This document shows positions 1-7,731 of a stretch of 64,000 nt of DNA, in pieces. The notes beneath the pieces are model-generated. The model searched no databases, was not told where the DNA came from, and saw only the letters and a list, made by a program, of their open reading frames with translations. Made by a program: the position numbers and the translations under genes. The stretch is from assembly GCF_023078455.1 (NCBI RefSeq), contig NZ_CP095740.1:2096001-2160000 (forward strand). Reading direction: 5' to 3'. The stretch is from Luteibacter aegosomatis. Its GTDB lineage: Bacteria > Pseudomonadota > Gammaproteobacteria > Xanthomonadales > Rhodanobacteraceae. How positions within the stretch are numbered: position 1 is the stretch's first letter; every line of letters starts with the position of its first letter.

Positions 1-80
1 CCCCTTTCCGGCAACCGGGCACCTTGCATAATCTCCCCCCGGGGCGCTGGCATCGTCGGCGGAAAACAGGGTACGAAAGC

Positions 81-1499
81 ATGGATGCGTTCAGCACTGA
101 TGTTGAGTTGTTCATCCGGGACTACGTCCGCCAGCTGGCCGATGGCACCGCTGCGGTCTTTGCAGGGGCGGGCATGTCTCGTAGCGCGGGCTACGTCGAC
201 TGGAAGGGGCTGCTCCGCAACATCGCAAAAGAACTTGGTCTTGACCTGAGGCTCGAAAACGACCTCATCGCCATGGCGCAGTTCCATGTCAACAAGAACA
301 TGGGACACGACGCGCTCGCCAAGGAAATCCTCGAGCAGTTCTCCGAGCTCGCCGAGGAAACGCCGACGCACGAAATCCTCGCCCGCCTGCCCATTACCAC
401 TTGGTGGACGACCAACTACGACAAGCTCGTCGAGCAGTCGCTCACGAAAGCCTACCGCGTGCCGGACGTCAAGGACGCGCCGTCTCAGCTTCGGGACACC
501 AAGCCTCGTCGTTCGGCGGTCGTCTACAAGATGCACGGCGATGTCGACCGCCCGTCCGATGCCATCCTCTACAAGGCACAGTACGAGCGCTATTACAAGA
601 CGCACGACGGCTTCATCACCGCGCTCAGTGGTGACCTGACCACGAAGACCTTCATCTTCATCGGCTTCAGTTTCACCGACCCGAACCTCGACTACGTCCT
701 CTCCCGCCTGCCGCACGAAACCAAACGTCAACACTACTGCTTCGTCAAGAGGCCTGACCGTGCTGATTTTGCTGATGACGCCGCGTTCGACTATGCGGTC
801 CGCCGTGAGGCCATGCGGACAGGCGACCTCAAGCGATACGGCATCAAGGCGCTGGAAATCGATTCATTCGATGAAATCCCAGTCATCTTCCAGGAAGTCG
901 ACCGACAGTACCGCATGCGCACGGTGTTCATCTCGGGCTCTGCTGAAGAGTATGGCGACTGGTCGCGCAAAGAAGCCTCTGACTTCCTTCACAACCTCTC
1001 GTCGGCCCTGGTCAGGAAGGGATTCCGGGTCGTCACGGGCTTCGGTTGGGGCGTGGGCAGCGCTGTCATCAATGGCGCGCTCCAGGCCATCTACGACAAG
1101 CCCGAGAAATTCAGCGAAGATCAGCTCGTCATGCGCCCGTTTCCGCAGGAAGACAGTGGCGGTGTGGACCGTAAAAAGCTCTGGCAGGCGTACCGTGAGC
1201 GCATGATTGCGCTCGCTGGCGTTGCACTCTTCGTCTTCGGCAACAAGGTCGAGGACGACAAGCTGGTTGAAGCCAATGGCGTGCGCACCGAGTTTGATAT
1301 CGCAAGGGCCCTCGGATTGGTCACGCTGCCCCTCGCGTCGACAGGGTTCATGGCCGAAACACTGGCAGGCGAGCTCGTCTCCGACCACACGCAGCCCGCC
1401 GAAGTGCGCAACGTCGTCGGCGAGCTAAAAAAAGCGGGCCGCAATGGCAATGACCTCATCCGCATCATCACGGGCCATATGGAGAGCCTACTCAAGTGA
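81..1499 (+). CDS. thsA: Thoeris effector ThsA (SIR2 + SLOG)
   Basis: 472 residues from the ATG at 81; a longer in-frame start at 24 adds only a basic, non-conserved leader. The N-terminal SIR2-like NADase domain shows GAGMS, TTNYD, KMHGD and GFSFTDPN. Counted from this start the Asn of TTNYD is residue 112 and the His of KMHGD is residue 152, the same numbers I recall for the catalytic pair of Bacillus cereus ThsA. The C-terminal third (from about residue 275) is a SLOG domain with ISGSAEE and TGFGWGVGSAVINGA. In Thoeris, a TIR protein makes a cyclic ADP-ribose signal on infection, SLOG binds it, and SIR2 then depletes NAD+. Its stop overlaps the start of the first TIR gene (GTGA), so they are co-translated. 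Confidence 0.93.
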   Translation: MDAFSTDVELFIRDYVRQLADGTAAVFAGAGMSRSAGYVDWKGLLRNIAKELGLDLRLENDLIAMAQFHVNKNMGHDALAKEILEQFSELAEETPTHEILARLPITTWWTTNYDKLVEQSLTKAYRVPDVKDAPSQLRDTKPRRSAVVYKMHGDVDRPSDAILYKAQYERYYKTHDGFITALSGDLTTKTFIFIGFSFTDPNLDYVLSRLPHETKRQHYCFVKRPDRADFADDAAFDYAVRREAMRTGDLKRYGIKALEIDSFDEIPVIFQEVDRQYRMRTVFISGSAEEYGDWSRKEASDFLHNLSSALVRKGFRVVTGFGWGVGSAVINGALQAIYDKPEKFSEDQLVMRPFPQEDSGGVDRKKLWQAYRERMIALAGVALFVFGNKVEDDKLVEANGVRTEFDIARALGLVTLPLASTGFMAETLAGELVSDHTQPAEVRNVVGELKKAGRNGNDLIRIITGHMESLLK

Positions 1500-1984
1500 G
1501 CACGTACGACGTTTTTTACAGCTTCCATTTCCAGCCGGACGTGTTCCGGGTACAGCAAATCCGTAACATGGGCGTCATTACCGGCGACGAGCCGGTCAAG
1601 GCCAATGAGTGGGAAACGATCAAGGCAACCCCGTCAGGCGTGGAGAAATGGATTGACGCCAATATGAAGGGCAAGGATGCCGTCGTTGTCCTCATCGGGG
1701 CGGAGACTGCCAGCCGGCCCTGGGTCAAGTACGAAATCAAACGGGCGTGGGAGACGGGGAAAGCAGTCCTCGGCATCTATATTCACAACCTCAAGAACAT
1801 CGATGGCAAGACGACCAACGTCGGCAACAACCCGTTCTCCGCCTTCACGTTCAAGCTTGCAGACGGCACGGTGGTGGTCCCCCACGTTTTCGACCCAAAG
1901 GCGTCGGACGCCTACAACGACATCGAAGCCAACATCCAGGACTGGATTGCAAAGGCTCGTCGCCAGCGCGGCCTCAAGGCCTGA
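1496..1984 (+). CDS. thsB: Thoeris TIR sensor ThsB, DUF1863 (MTH538) type
   Basis: 162 residues starting at a GTG that overlaps the thsA stop. The protein opens with the strand YDVFYSFHF, has VVVLIGAETASRPWVKYEI in the middle, and the Glu of KYEIKRAWE (about residue 80) sits where TIR NADases carry the catalytic acid. This is the TIR-like DUF1863 family to which B. cereus ThsB belongs. The expected role is to sense phage and convert NAD+ to the cyclic ADP-ribose isomer that activates the preceding SIR2-SLOG protein. Order, overlap and family all support a type I Thoeris system. Which phage feature it senses cannot be read from sequence. Confidence 0.88.
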   Translation: MSTYDVFYSFHFQPDVFRVQQIRNMGVITGDEPVKANEWETIKATPSGVEKWIDANMKGKDAVVVLIGAETASRPWVKYEIKRAWETGKAVLGIYIHNLKNIDGKTTNVGNNPFSAFTFKLADGTVVVPHVFDPKASDAYNDIEANIQDWIAKARRQRGLKA

Positions 1985-2078
1985 GCAGACACGCCTTCAA
2001 AACTTGCAACACTGATTGTCTCCTCCGCGGCACCATCCCCTTTGCGGGGCGTTGTCAACACCGCACCATAGGACCCCG

Positions 2079-2660
2079 ATGACGTCATACTTCACGACGG
2101 CCGAGGCGCGCGCTGCGCGCCAACGTCGCTTCGGACAACGCCCGAGCATGGAAGTCTTAAACGAATCCGCATCGGCCAAATCGGCCACGGGATTCGACGT
2201 TTTTCTCTCCCATTCAAGCAAGGATGCCGACCTCGTGCTCGGCACGATGGCCCTGCTCGAAGATCAGGGATTGAAGGTCTACGTTGATTGGGTCATCGAT
2301 CCGCAGCTCGACCGCAGCCGTGTCTCGCCCGAGACCGCACGCCTTTTGCGTGAGCGAATGGGGCAGTGCAGTTCCCTAGTCTATATGGCAACGTCAAGCG
2401 CCGTGATGTCGAAGTGGATGCCGTGGGAGCTGGGCTACTTCGACGGTCGAAAAGGGGAAGACAAGATTGCCATCCTTCCCATTCTCGAGCGCCAGCACGA
2501 TGGCTTCGCAGGTCAGGAATACATTGGCCTCTATTCCGTTCTGCGCAAGCACACCATGACCGACGGTATCGAAAGGGTCCTCGTCGAGGATGTCGGCAAC
2601 CGCTGGAAGTTTGCCTTCGCGCTCCCGCTGAACGACGGGTGGCGGCGGTACGGCGCCTGA
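2079..2660 (+). CDS. Second TIR-domain protein of the Thoeris locus
   Basis: 193 residues from the ATG at 2079 (AGGA just upstream). After about 38 variable residues there is a classical TIR domain: FDVFLSHSSKDADLV, a middle SLVYMATSSAVMSKWMPWELGYFDG, and Glu about 117 (PWELGYF) as the likely catalytic residue. It belongs to a different TIR branch from the DUF1863 protein 95 bp upstream. Thoeris loci often carry several ThsB genes, each giving a different phage range, so this is probably an alternative sensor feeding the same ThsA. It could instead be an independent TIR protein with its own target. The 95-bp gap contains no obvious terminator, so co-transcription is likely. Confidence 0.82.
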   Translation: MTSYFTTAEARAARQRRFGQRPSMEVLNESASAKSATGFDVFLSHSSKDADLVLGTMALLEDQGLKVYVDWVIDPQLDRSRVSPETARLLRERMGQCSSLVYMATSSAVMSKWMPWELGYFDGRKGEDKIAILPILERQHDGFAGQEYIGLYSVLRKHTMTDGIERVLVEDVGNRWKFAFALPLNDGWRRYGA

Positions 2661-2883
2661 GCGGGAGGATGCCCCCGTTGTCTCGGCCGCGTGGATAAGC
2701 CCCCCCGTGGGCGTCGGAGGGGCGGCGCCGGGGCCGGTGCCGCGAAACCTCGGTCGTGCAGTCCTGGGTGGCGAGGATGTCGGCACGATGCCTGCAGGCT
2801 TCCGGCTTTCGTGGTGCACGCTTTTCCTCTGTGCTGTGCATGCCTTGACAGCTACGCGGGGCGGCGCAGGTGGGGAATGCCTC

Positions 2884-3267
2884 ATGGAGTCGCCCATGCA
2901 TCATCTGCAAGCAAGCAGCCTGCGAACTGTCGAACTTTCGTCCCTTGGGAACGGGGACGTGTTCGTCATTGCGTCAGTCGGCGGCCATGGCCACCGGACC
3001 GGCATCGTCTTCAGTGAGCGCGGTGTGTTCATCCTCTCCGGGGGCGACCAGCTTACGGCGTATCAGAGGGCGAGCTTCGATCGCTCGACTGTCGTGGCGT
3101 GTCCTGATTGACGGGGGCTTGTTGTGTGTGCCCCGCAGGGGCTCGAGACGGCGCATCGCGAAAGCGTCAAGGCCGGCCGCATCGTAGTCGATGACGGGGG
3201 TGAGCACCTGACCTTCCGTTGGCGGGGAAGCCCGGGAGCGCCACGTTCACGCATCCAAATGAACTGA
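2884..3267 (+). pseudogene. Small gene interrupted by an in-frame TGA
   Basis: An ATG at 2884 (GTGGGGA upstream) opens a protein-like frame (MHHLQASSLRTVELSSLG, then FVIASVGGHGHRTGIVFSE and FILSGGDQLTAYQRASFDR) that stops at TGA 3109-3111. The same frame continues without a shift as LVVCAPQGLETAHRESVKAG, then RIVVDDGGEHLTFRWRG, to a stop at 3265-3267. The two halves have similar composition, so a CGA-to-TGA type nonsense change in a gene of about 127 codons is the simplest reading. I do not recognise the family. The first 75 codons could still be made as a truncated protein. Confidence 0.4.
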
Positions 3268-3486
3268 AGCGTGGCATGCGGTATCACCCTCAACTCGTTG
3301 GTACGGATTACTTCCATCGGATCGGCGCGATAAATTGAGTTGCCGAACGTGATTTTTGGCTGATGGAAGTTACTGGACGAACTCCTGCGCAAGTGGCCGC
3401 CTAGCATGTTTTGTGTGTGTATTCCGGACCGGGGAAGTCTTGAGGCTGCCCTGAGTTCCATGGCAACGGAGTAGCTGCGGAAACAC

Positions 3487-3618
3487 ATGCTCATTGAAGC
3501 CCGAGGCCTGGCGATCTGCGCTCTTGTGGCGGCCTCATACTCCCTCTTAAGATATCTGGAGGTGGGCTGGGTCGGCGATCGCGATTTGAAGGGGGCGGCG
3601 GACACCCGTCGCGACTGA
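3487..3618 (+). CDS. Possible 43-residue membrane peptide
   Basis: A short frame just ahead of the RHS-core cassette encodes one hydrophobic segment (LAICALVAASYSLLRYLEVGW) followed by a charged tail. The ribosome site is weak (GCGGA). There is a stop codon five codons upstream, so it is not the end of a longer frame. It may be a real small membrane protein or chance; composition is its only support. The remaining bases between 3268 and 3643 show nothing else recognisable. Confidence 0.22.
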   Translation: MLIEARGLAICALVAASYSLLRYLEVGWVGDRDLKGAADTRRD

Positions 3619-3643
3619 CGTTACATACCATGGGGATCGGGTC

Positions 3644-4558
3644 ATGATGACCTGTGTCGCGCGTAGGGCAGGGTTGGCTGTAGCTTCACTGCTTTGTATA
3701 AGCCGCGTACTCGCGGCCGAGACCGTTACTTACTATTACACCGATCCCCAAGGTACCGTTCTAGCAACGGCGGACTCGGCTGGCAATATCATAAGCACCA
3801 TCGATTACCGGCCCTACGGTAGTCAAGTACTCGGCACACTGGCCGAAGGGCCCGGCTACACAGGACATGTCAACGACACCGACACCGGGTTGGTGTATAT
3901 GCAGCAACGATATTACGACCCTGGCATAGGCCGGTTTTTGAGTGTCGATCCTTTGCGAGCCATGCTTCGGGCGCCAAGTCACACCAATCGGTATGGTTAT
4001 GCCAACGATAACCCTTATCGATTCATCGACCCGGACGGACGCGCAACCGTCGCGATAGGTGGGACTTTTAATGCATCCGCTTTGGCCGGCGGTACGGTCT
4101 CAGGCCAGCTTACCTTCAGTGCAACGTCTTGGAATCCAAGTACGTGGCGTTTAGGTGGCTACGGGTCGACGGGAGGACTGGCAAGCACCGATGTCGGGGT
4201 AGGTGGAGGAATTGCCATAAGCTATTCCGACGCGGATTCCGCAGAAGAGATGGCCTCGGCCAGCAGCAATGCTTCGGCGGGTGGGGGCATTAATGTATTG
4301 GGCGCTTCGTTGGGCTATGAGCAGAGCCTTTGCACGGATTGCACGGCAGTTAGAACGTTAACCCTTGGCACAAAAATCGCTGTTGCACCCGTTGAAATCC
4401 ATACCTCTGTCACCCAGTCCGCAGGCGTGACGTGGTTGGGATCGAAGCCGATCCAACCGACGGTTACCGTCGGCCCTGCTACCACGGCACCACCGCCTCC
4501 GCCTCCGCCCGTTGAGCAGTCGAAGGATTCGAATCGCATGCAGCAGGACTTGAACTGA
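3644..4558 (+). CDS. Secreted RHS-core protein with glycine-rich C-terminal domain
   Basis: 304 residues with a signal peptide (about 1-25, cut after VLA-AE). It has a single RHS repeat-associated core: YYYTDPQGTVLATADSAGN, YRPYGSQVLG, GYTGHVNDTDTGLVYMQQRY and GRFLSVDPL, with a conserved NPYRFIDPDG end at about residue 130. The C-terminal 170 residues are Gly/Ser-rich with SAEEMASAS, ASAGGGINVLGAS and a CTDC pair, ending in a Pro7 run. The whole protein is paralogous to the one at 21340-22266. The core normally closes a giant RHS shell; here it stands alone with its own export signal and no large RHS gene beside it. The C-terminal part may be a toxin or effector, but no catalytic motif is visible. 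The next gene overlaps by one base (TGATG). Confidence 0.8.
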   Translation: MMTCVARRAGLAVASLLCISRVLAAETVTYYYTDPQGTVLATADSAGNIISTIDYRPYGSQVLGTLAEGPGYTGHVNDTDTGLVYMQQRYYDPGIGRFLSVDPLRAMLRAPSHTNRYGYANDNPYRFIDPDGRATVAIGGTFNASALAGGTVSGQLTFSATSWNPSTWRLGGYGSTGGLASTDVGVGGGIAISYSDADSAEEMASASSNASAGGGINVLGASLGYEQSLCTDCTAVRTLTLGTKIAVAPVEIHTSVTQSAGVTWLGSKPIQPTVTVGPATTAPPPPPPPVEQSKDSNRMQQDLN

Positions 4559-4896
4559 TGAGCGCCAGCGCAGTGGGTTTTTTTCTCGGCGTCGCGCCCG
4601 GAATTGGCTATACGCTGTGGAATCTCGCACGTGGACAGCGCGCTTTGGAGGATGCGCGGCGCACCGCCCATGAGCATGGCGAGATGCTTGATATGGCTTC
4701 TTCGCCACGGCTGCGCTTCTATTACCTATTCAAGCCCGCGCAGTTCGTTTGTCCGCAAGACGGTGAAGGCGTCCGTCAGGCTAAGATGCGGCTATTGGCG
4801 ATGCGCAAATCTTTTATTGGTCGTCACGCACTGGGCGGTTTGCTGGTGATTATTGGAGGATTCGTGGGAGTCGCCATAGGGCTTGGCGTGGGATAA
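4558..4896 (+). CDS. Small membrane protein, putative immunity partner of the RHS-core protein
   Basis: 112 residues. An N-terminal hydrophobic stretch (VGFFLGVAPGIGYTLW) and a C-terminal transmembrane segment (ALGGLLVIIGGFVGVAIGLGVG) flank a charged middle with HGEMLDM and GEGVRQAK. The start overlaps the stop of the RHS-core gene, so the two are translationally coupled. It is a diverged paralogue of 22295-22654, which has the same position relative to the second RHS-core gene; both share the GxxPGxxY start, HGE(M/F)LD and the DGxGVR motif. Cognate immunity is inferred from coupling and co-duplication only. It could also be an assembly or export helper. Confidence 0.65.
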   Translation: MSASAVGFFLGVAPGIGYTLWNLARGQRALEDARRTAHEHGEMLDMASSPRLRFYYLFKPAQFVCPQDGEGVRQAKMRLLAMRKSFIGRHALGGLLVIIGGFVGVAIGLGVG

Positions 4897-4901
4897 ATTT
4901 C

Positions 4902-5261
4902 GTGAAAGCGGAAATTTACAGCAAGGCCGTGTTGCTCGAACTGAAAGGCCTGCTGTCTTCGATTCTGGAAGACAATCCCATCGATCTATCGGTCCTTCGC
5001 CGTATCGACGAACTCCGACGCGGCGTCGTGCATGGCGACGACACCGCGTTTTTCTCGATACGAGCCGCAGTTTCCGATCTGGATGACATTCCAGACGAAG
5101 CCCGAGCTTCGTTATTCTCAGAGAAGTTTCTCAATGAGCAGCGGCAAAAAAGCGCGGAGTACTTGCGCGACGCTGCGCTCGACATCCGAGCAGCAGCCAA
5201 AGCACTGCTATCTTCCAGCTGGATGAATCACGCTGAAGCCACCCCGCCTACAGACAACTGA
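4902..5261 (+). CDS. Hypothetical helical protein, third gene of the RHS-core cassette
   Basis: 119 residues from a GTG five bases after the previous stop. The sequence is acidic and helical (LLELKGLLSSILEDNPIDLSVLRRI, then a basic ELRRGVVHGDD, then long helices rich in Ala and Glu). There is no signal peptide or membrane segment, so it should be cytosolic. I do not recognise the family. Close spacing puts it in the same operon as the two preceding genes; an accessory immunity role is possible but unproven. The second cassette at 21-23 kb has no counterpart. Confidence 0.6.
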   Translation: MKAEIYSKAVLLELKGLLSSILEDNPIDLSVLRRIDELRRGVVHGDDTAFFSIRAAVSDLDDIPDEARASLFSEKFLNEQRQKSAEYLRDAALDIRAAAKALLSSSWMNHAEATPPTDN

Positions 5262-5743
5262 ATGTTGATTTGGTAGGGTCTTCACGTCGTCTGCGCTGCT
5301 GGTCACGTGGTGCCGCAGACGACCATCGCTCGAAGCGGTGAGCGCGGGGCAGAGGTGCTAGGAACACCGACTGCCCCGCTGACCACAATCAACACGTAGA
5401 GTTGACCATGGCTAAGCCGAATACTAAGGCATCCACGCGCCCGCCGCTTCCCCGCGGCAGCACCCTCGACGGTTACCGGGCTGTCTGGCCACCTTCCAGA
5501 CGCGGTTGACGAACCGCGGCGCCCGCCGTCTTCACTGCGACTTTTCTCAGCCGTACGACCCGGCGCGTAAGCGCTCGGCCTGAATCCGGCTGACGCCGCA
5601 CCCCACTTCCCAACCCAAACGCCCGGCGCCCGGACACGGGCAGGCCGTCGAGCCTCATCGTCTTCGAGCGATGGCTCCACCCGCGGCACGCCCGTTCAAG
5701 GCGTGTCGCACCTAAGGCCATGGGCAAACACAAGGAGTACCTA
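5262..5743. other. Gene-poor stretch
   Basis: About 480 bases without a convincing gene. A frame at 5408-5509 (MAKPNTKASTRPPLPRG, 33 codons) exists but has no clear ribosome site and is Pro/Arg-rich as chance frames are in this GC range. The last bases (CACAAGGAGTACCTA) are the ribosome site of the next gene. Confidence 0.4.
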
Positions 5744-6046
5744 ATGGACGAACGCAAAGAACCCTGGATGCTTGGCAACGGAAGCTACGGCCTCGTGCCC
5801 GAGGCTACCACCGACGAACTGCTCAACGACGCCACCGAGTGGCTGCAATATGCCAAGGGCCTGACCGAGCTGGTGAGCGAGATGATCGGTGACTCGGAGA
5901 TCCTCGATCGCCGTCGACTGATGCTCTCCATGGGTGCCATCAGCGTGCTGACCGACATGGGCACGCAGTGCGCCATGCAGGCTCATGCGTATGCAGTGGG
6001 ACAAAGTGTGAGTTCTCGATACCGGTGTCGCTTTGGCAGGTTGTAG
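5744..6046 (+). CDS. Small repeat-family protein (DUF6124-like?), 3' end probably disrupted
   Basis: The ATG at 5744 has a strong AAGGAG. It encodes WMLGNGSYGLVPEATTDELL, then NDATEWLQYAKGLTELVSEM, which resembles small DUF6124/DUF3077-like proteins of Pseudomonas and Xanthomonadales (a recollection, not a search). The DNA from 5755 to about 5969 is repeated at 10206-10412, and a shorter, decayed copy lies at about 40436-40545. Homology to the second copy stops at GGGCACGCAGT; beyond it this gene runs into sequence belonging to a transposase remnant, so its last 25 residues are probably not native. Function unknown. Confidence 0.55.
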   Translation: MDERKEPWMLGNGSYGLVPEATTDELLNDATEWLQYAKGLTELVSEMIGDSEILDRRRLMLSMGAISVLTDMGTQCAMQAHAYAVGQSVSSRYRCRFGRL

Positions 6047-6240
6047 GTAGCAAACGTCCAGCTCACCCAACCGCGCACCGCGGCGAGGCCGACCATCGGT
6101 AGCTTGCGCAGCCCACCGATGGTCTTGATCCAGCCAAAGCCCTGTTTCGATGCGCTGCGCACCTTCTGGCTGATCGTGTAGTCACCCGTCTGCGCCACGC
6201 CGACCACCAGAACATGACGGTTCTCCATCAGACGGCTGGC
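6030..6240 (-). pseudogene. 3' remnant of an IS5/IS1182-type transposase
   Basis: Read on the minus strand, this segment encodes YTISQKVRSASKQGFGWIKT, then IGGLRKLPMVGLAAVRGWV and SWTFATYNL. That is the typical C-terminal end of IS5-superfamily DDE transposases (the FGWxKTxGG block followed by the YNL helix). No N-terminal DDE part and no terminal inverted repeats were found, so it is a decayed fragment. It abuts the altered end of the small gene at 5744, which suggests that insertion or deletion of this element truncated that gene. Confidence 0.6.
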
Positions 6241-6384
6241 CAGGTACGCATCGGATCGGGTGGTCCGTGATTGAAAGTGGTTCCGACAGCTGCAAGGCAC
6301 GGAGGTTTCTCAACAGCCTGTTAGTCCCGAGACCCGGCTCTGCGGCCCCCGAGCTAAATCGGTGACGTGCAAGGGGTTGCAAAG

Positions 6385-6430
6385 TTCCCAAATATTCCCT
6401 TTAATGCCATAGTAAGAATAATTTTGGGAA
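6385..6430 (+). promoter_or_regulatory. Inverted repeat in the promoter of the HTH operon
   Basis: TTCCCAAAT at 6385-6393 is matched by ATTTTGGGAA at 6421-6430 as an inverted repeat with one bulge. It lies in an AT-rich stretch just before the ATG at 6443. A possible -35 TTGCAA (6377) and -10 TTTAAT (about 6400) sit between and beside the arms. It probably is an operator, perhaps for the HTH protein encoded immediately downstream. Confidence 0.4.
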
Positions 6431-6442
6431 TTATAAGTAACC

Positions 6443-6862
6443 ATGTCTGAAGAGTTTTACACGGTAGCTCAGGCGGCGGAACGTTTGACGCTGCACCCGA
6501 AAACCGTGCTTCGGCTTATCCGCGAAGGACGGCTGAAAGGGGCGAGGATCGGTAAATCCTATCGAATTCCACGATCCCACCTGGATACGTTCGCCGGCGC
6601 GGGGCAGGCTCCGCAGCAGCCGATCACGGCGCGAGTATCCTGTGTTGTTGATGTGCCGGATGTCTCCCCCGAGCTGTCGCATCGCCTGACGGTAACCATT
6701 CAGGCGATGCTGCTTTCTCACGAACGCAGCCCCGACCGCATTCAGTTCAACTCCGTCTATGACGCGGAGTTGCAGCATTTGAAGCTGATCGTGATCGGCT
6801 CCGTATCCGATACCTCCGAACTCTTGAGAAGCCTCGACAGGCAATTGGAGGCGGTCAGGTGA
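6443..6862 (+). CDS. Excisionase-type (MerR-like) HTH protein
   Basis: 139 residues. Residues 5-52 form a helix-turn-helix 17 / excisionase-family domain: FYTVAQAAERLTLHPKTVLR followed by LIREGRLKGARIGKSYRIPR. The C-terminal half (about 60-139) is an alpha/beta domain of unknown function with VSPELSHRLTVTIQAML and LRSLDRQLEAVR. It is the first gene of a tight three-gene operon: the next gene's GTG overlaps its stop by four bases. An AT-rich region with an inverted repeat precedes it, so it may autoregulate the operon. No integrase is nearby, so a phage excisionase role is unlikely. Confidence 0.75.
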   Translation: MSEEFYTVAQAAERLTLHPKTVLRLIREGRLKGARIGKSYRIPRSHLDTFAGAGQAPQQPITARVSCVVDVPDVSPELSHRLTVTIQAMLLSHERSPDRIQFNSVYDAELQHLKLIVIGSVSDTSELLRSLDRQLEAVR

Positions 6863-7731
6863 CGACGGCCGTATCGAATACGTCGAAGCTCGACGCCACG
6901 CTCCTTGATCAGTATCGGACCGTTCTTGGCCAATGGCCCGTTCCTTGCGATGACCTGTGGGTCGATACACGAGAGGGCACGACTTTTGTCGTCGCCTGTG
7001 GTCCCAAGGATGCGCCTCCGCTCGTCCTCTTGCATGGAGCGCTGACCAATTCGGCAATCTGGATGTTCGACGCCGAACTCTGGTCGCAGTCGTTTCGTGT
7101 CTATGCCGTCGACGTGATCGGGGAGCCGGGACTAAGTACAGCTAAAGAGCTTCCCATGGAAGGCGGTAGGTACGCGGCATGGCTCGACGACGTGCTCGCC
7201 GGGCTGGATCTGACAAGCGTCGCCTTCGTCGGCACGTCTTTCGGAGGATGGCTTGCCCTGGATTACGCCGTACGCCAGCCGCATCGTGTCGATCGTCTCG
7301 CGTTGCTTTGTCCGGCAGGAATCGGGAGTCAGAAGTCGTTCTTCCTAAAGGCCTTGCCGCTTCTGCTGCTCGGACCTTGGGGGAAAGCCAAGGTTCGCGC
7401 TATGGTCATGGGGCCGTACCCTAAAACGATCGCAGACAGGGCACGACCATTAATGGATCTTCTCTCCAGCATCCATTCGAAAGTCCGCCCAAGGTCAATG
7501 AGGATTCCGCTTGTCTCGGATGCGGGCCTGCGCAGCCTGAAGATACCAGTGCTCATCGTCATTGGGGGACGAGATGCTCTCATCAATTCCAACGAGACTA
7601 GGCGCCGGGTGGAGAGCATTATGCCGGATGCCCAGCTCCACTATCTGGAGCAGGCTTTTCATTACCTCCCCAATCAGCGAGAAACCATCTTCAATTTTCT
7701 TCGGGACAAGCAAGTCGGACGCATTCCATGA
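6859..7731 (+). CDS. Alpha/beta hydrolase
   Basis: 290 residues from a GTG overlapping the HTH gene stop. The alpha/beta-hydrolase fold is shown by LVLLHGALTNS (oxyanion region), the nucleophile elbow GTSFGG with Ser about 127, Asp about 239 in IGGRDALI, and His about 268 in AFHYLPNQ. No signal peptide; cytosolic. The substrate is not deducible. The downstream DUF4180 gene overlaps by four bases (ATGA), so HTH, hydrolase and DUF4180 protein form one translationally coupled unit, suggesting a regulated detoxification or signalling function. Confidence 0.82.
   Translation: MTTAVSNTSKLDATLLDQYRTVLGQWPVPCDDLWVDTREGTTFVVACGPKDAPPLVLLHGALTNSAIWMFDAELWSQSFRVYAVDVIGEPGLSTAKELPMEGGRYAAWLDDVLAGLDLTSVAFVGTSFGGWLALDYAVRQPHRVDRLALLCPAGIGSQKSFFLKALPLLLLGPWGKAKVRAMVMGPYPKTIADRARPLMDLLSSIHSKVRPRSMRIPLVSDAGLRSLKIPVLIVIGGRDALINSNETRRRVESIMPDAQLHYLEQAFHYLPNQRETIFNFLRDKQVGRIP

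Noticed and set aside
2845-2850. TTGACA as a -35 box for the broken gene at 2884
   Set aside because: No matching -10 at 16-18 bases.
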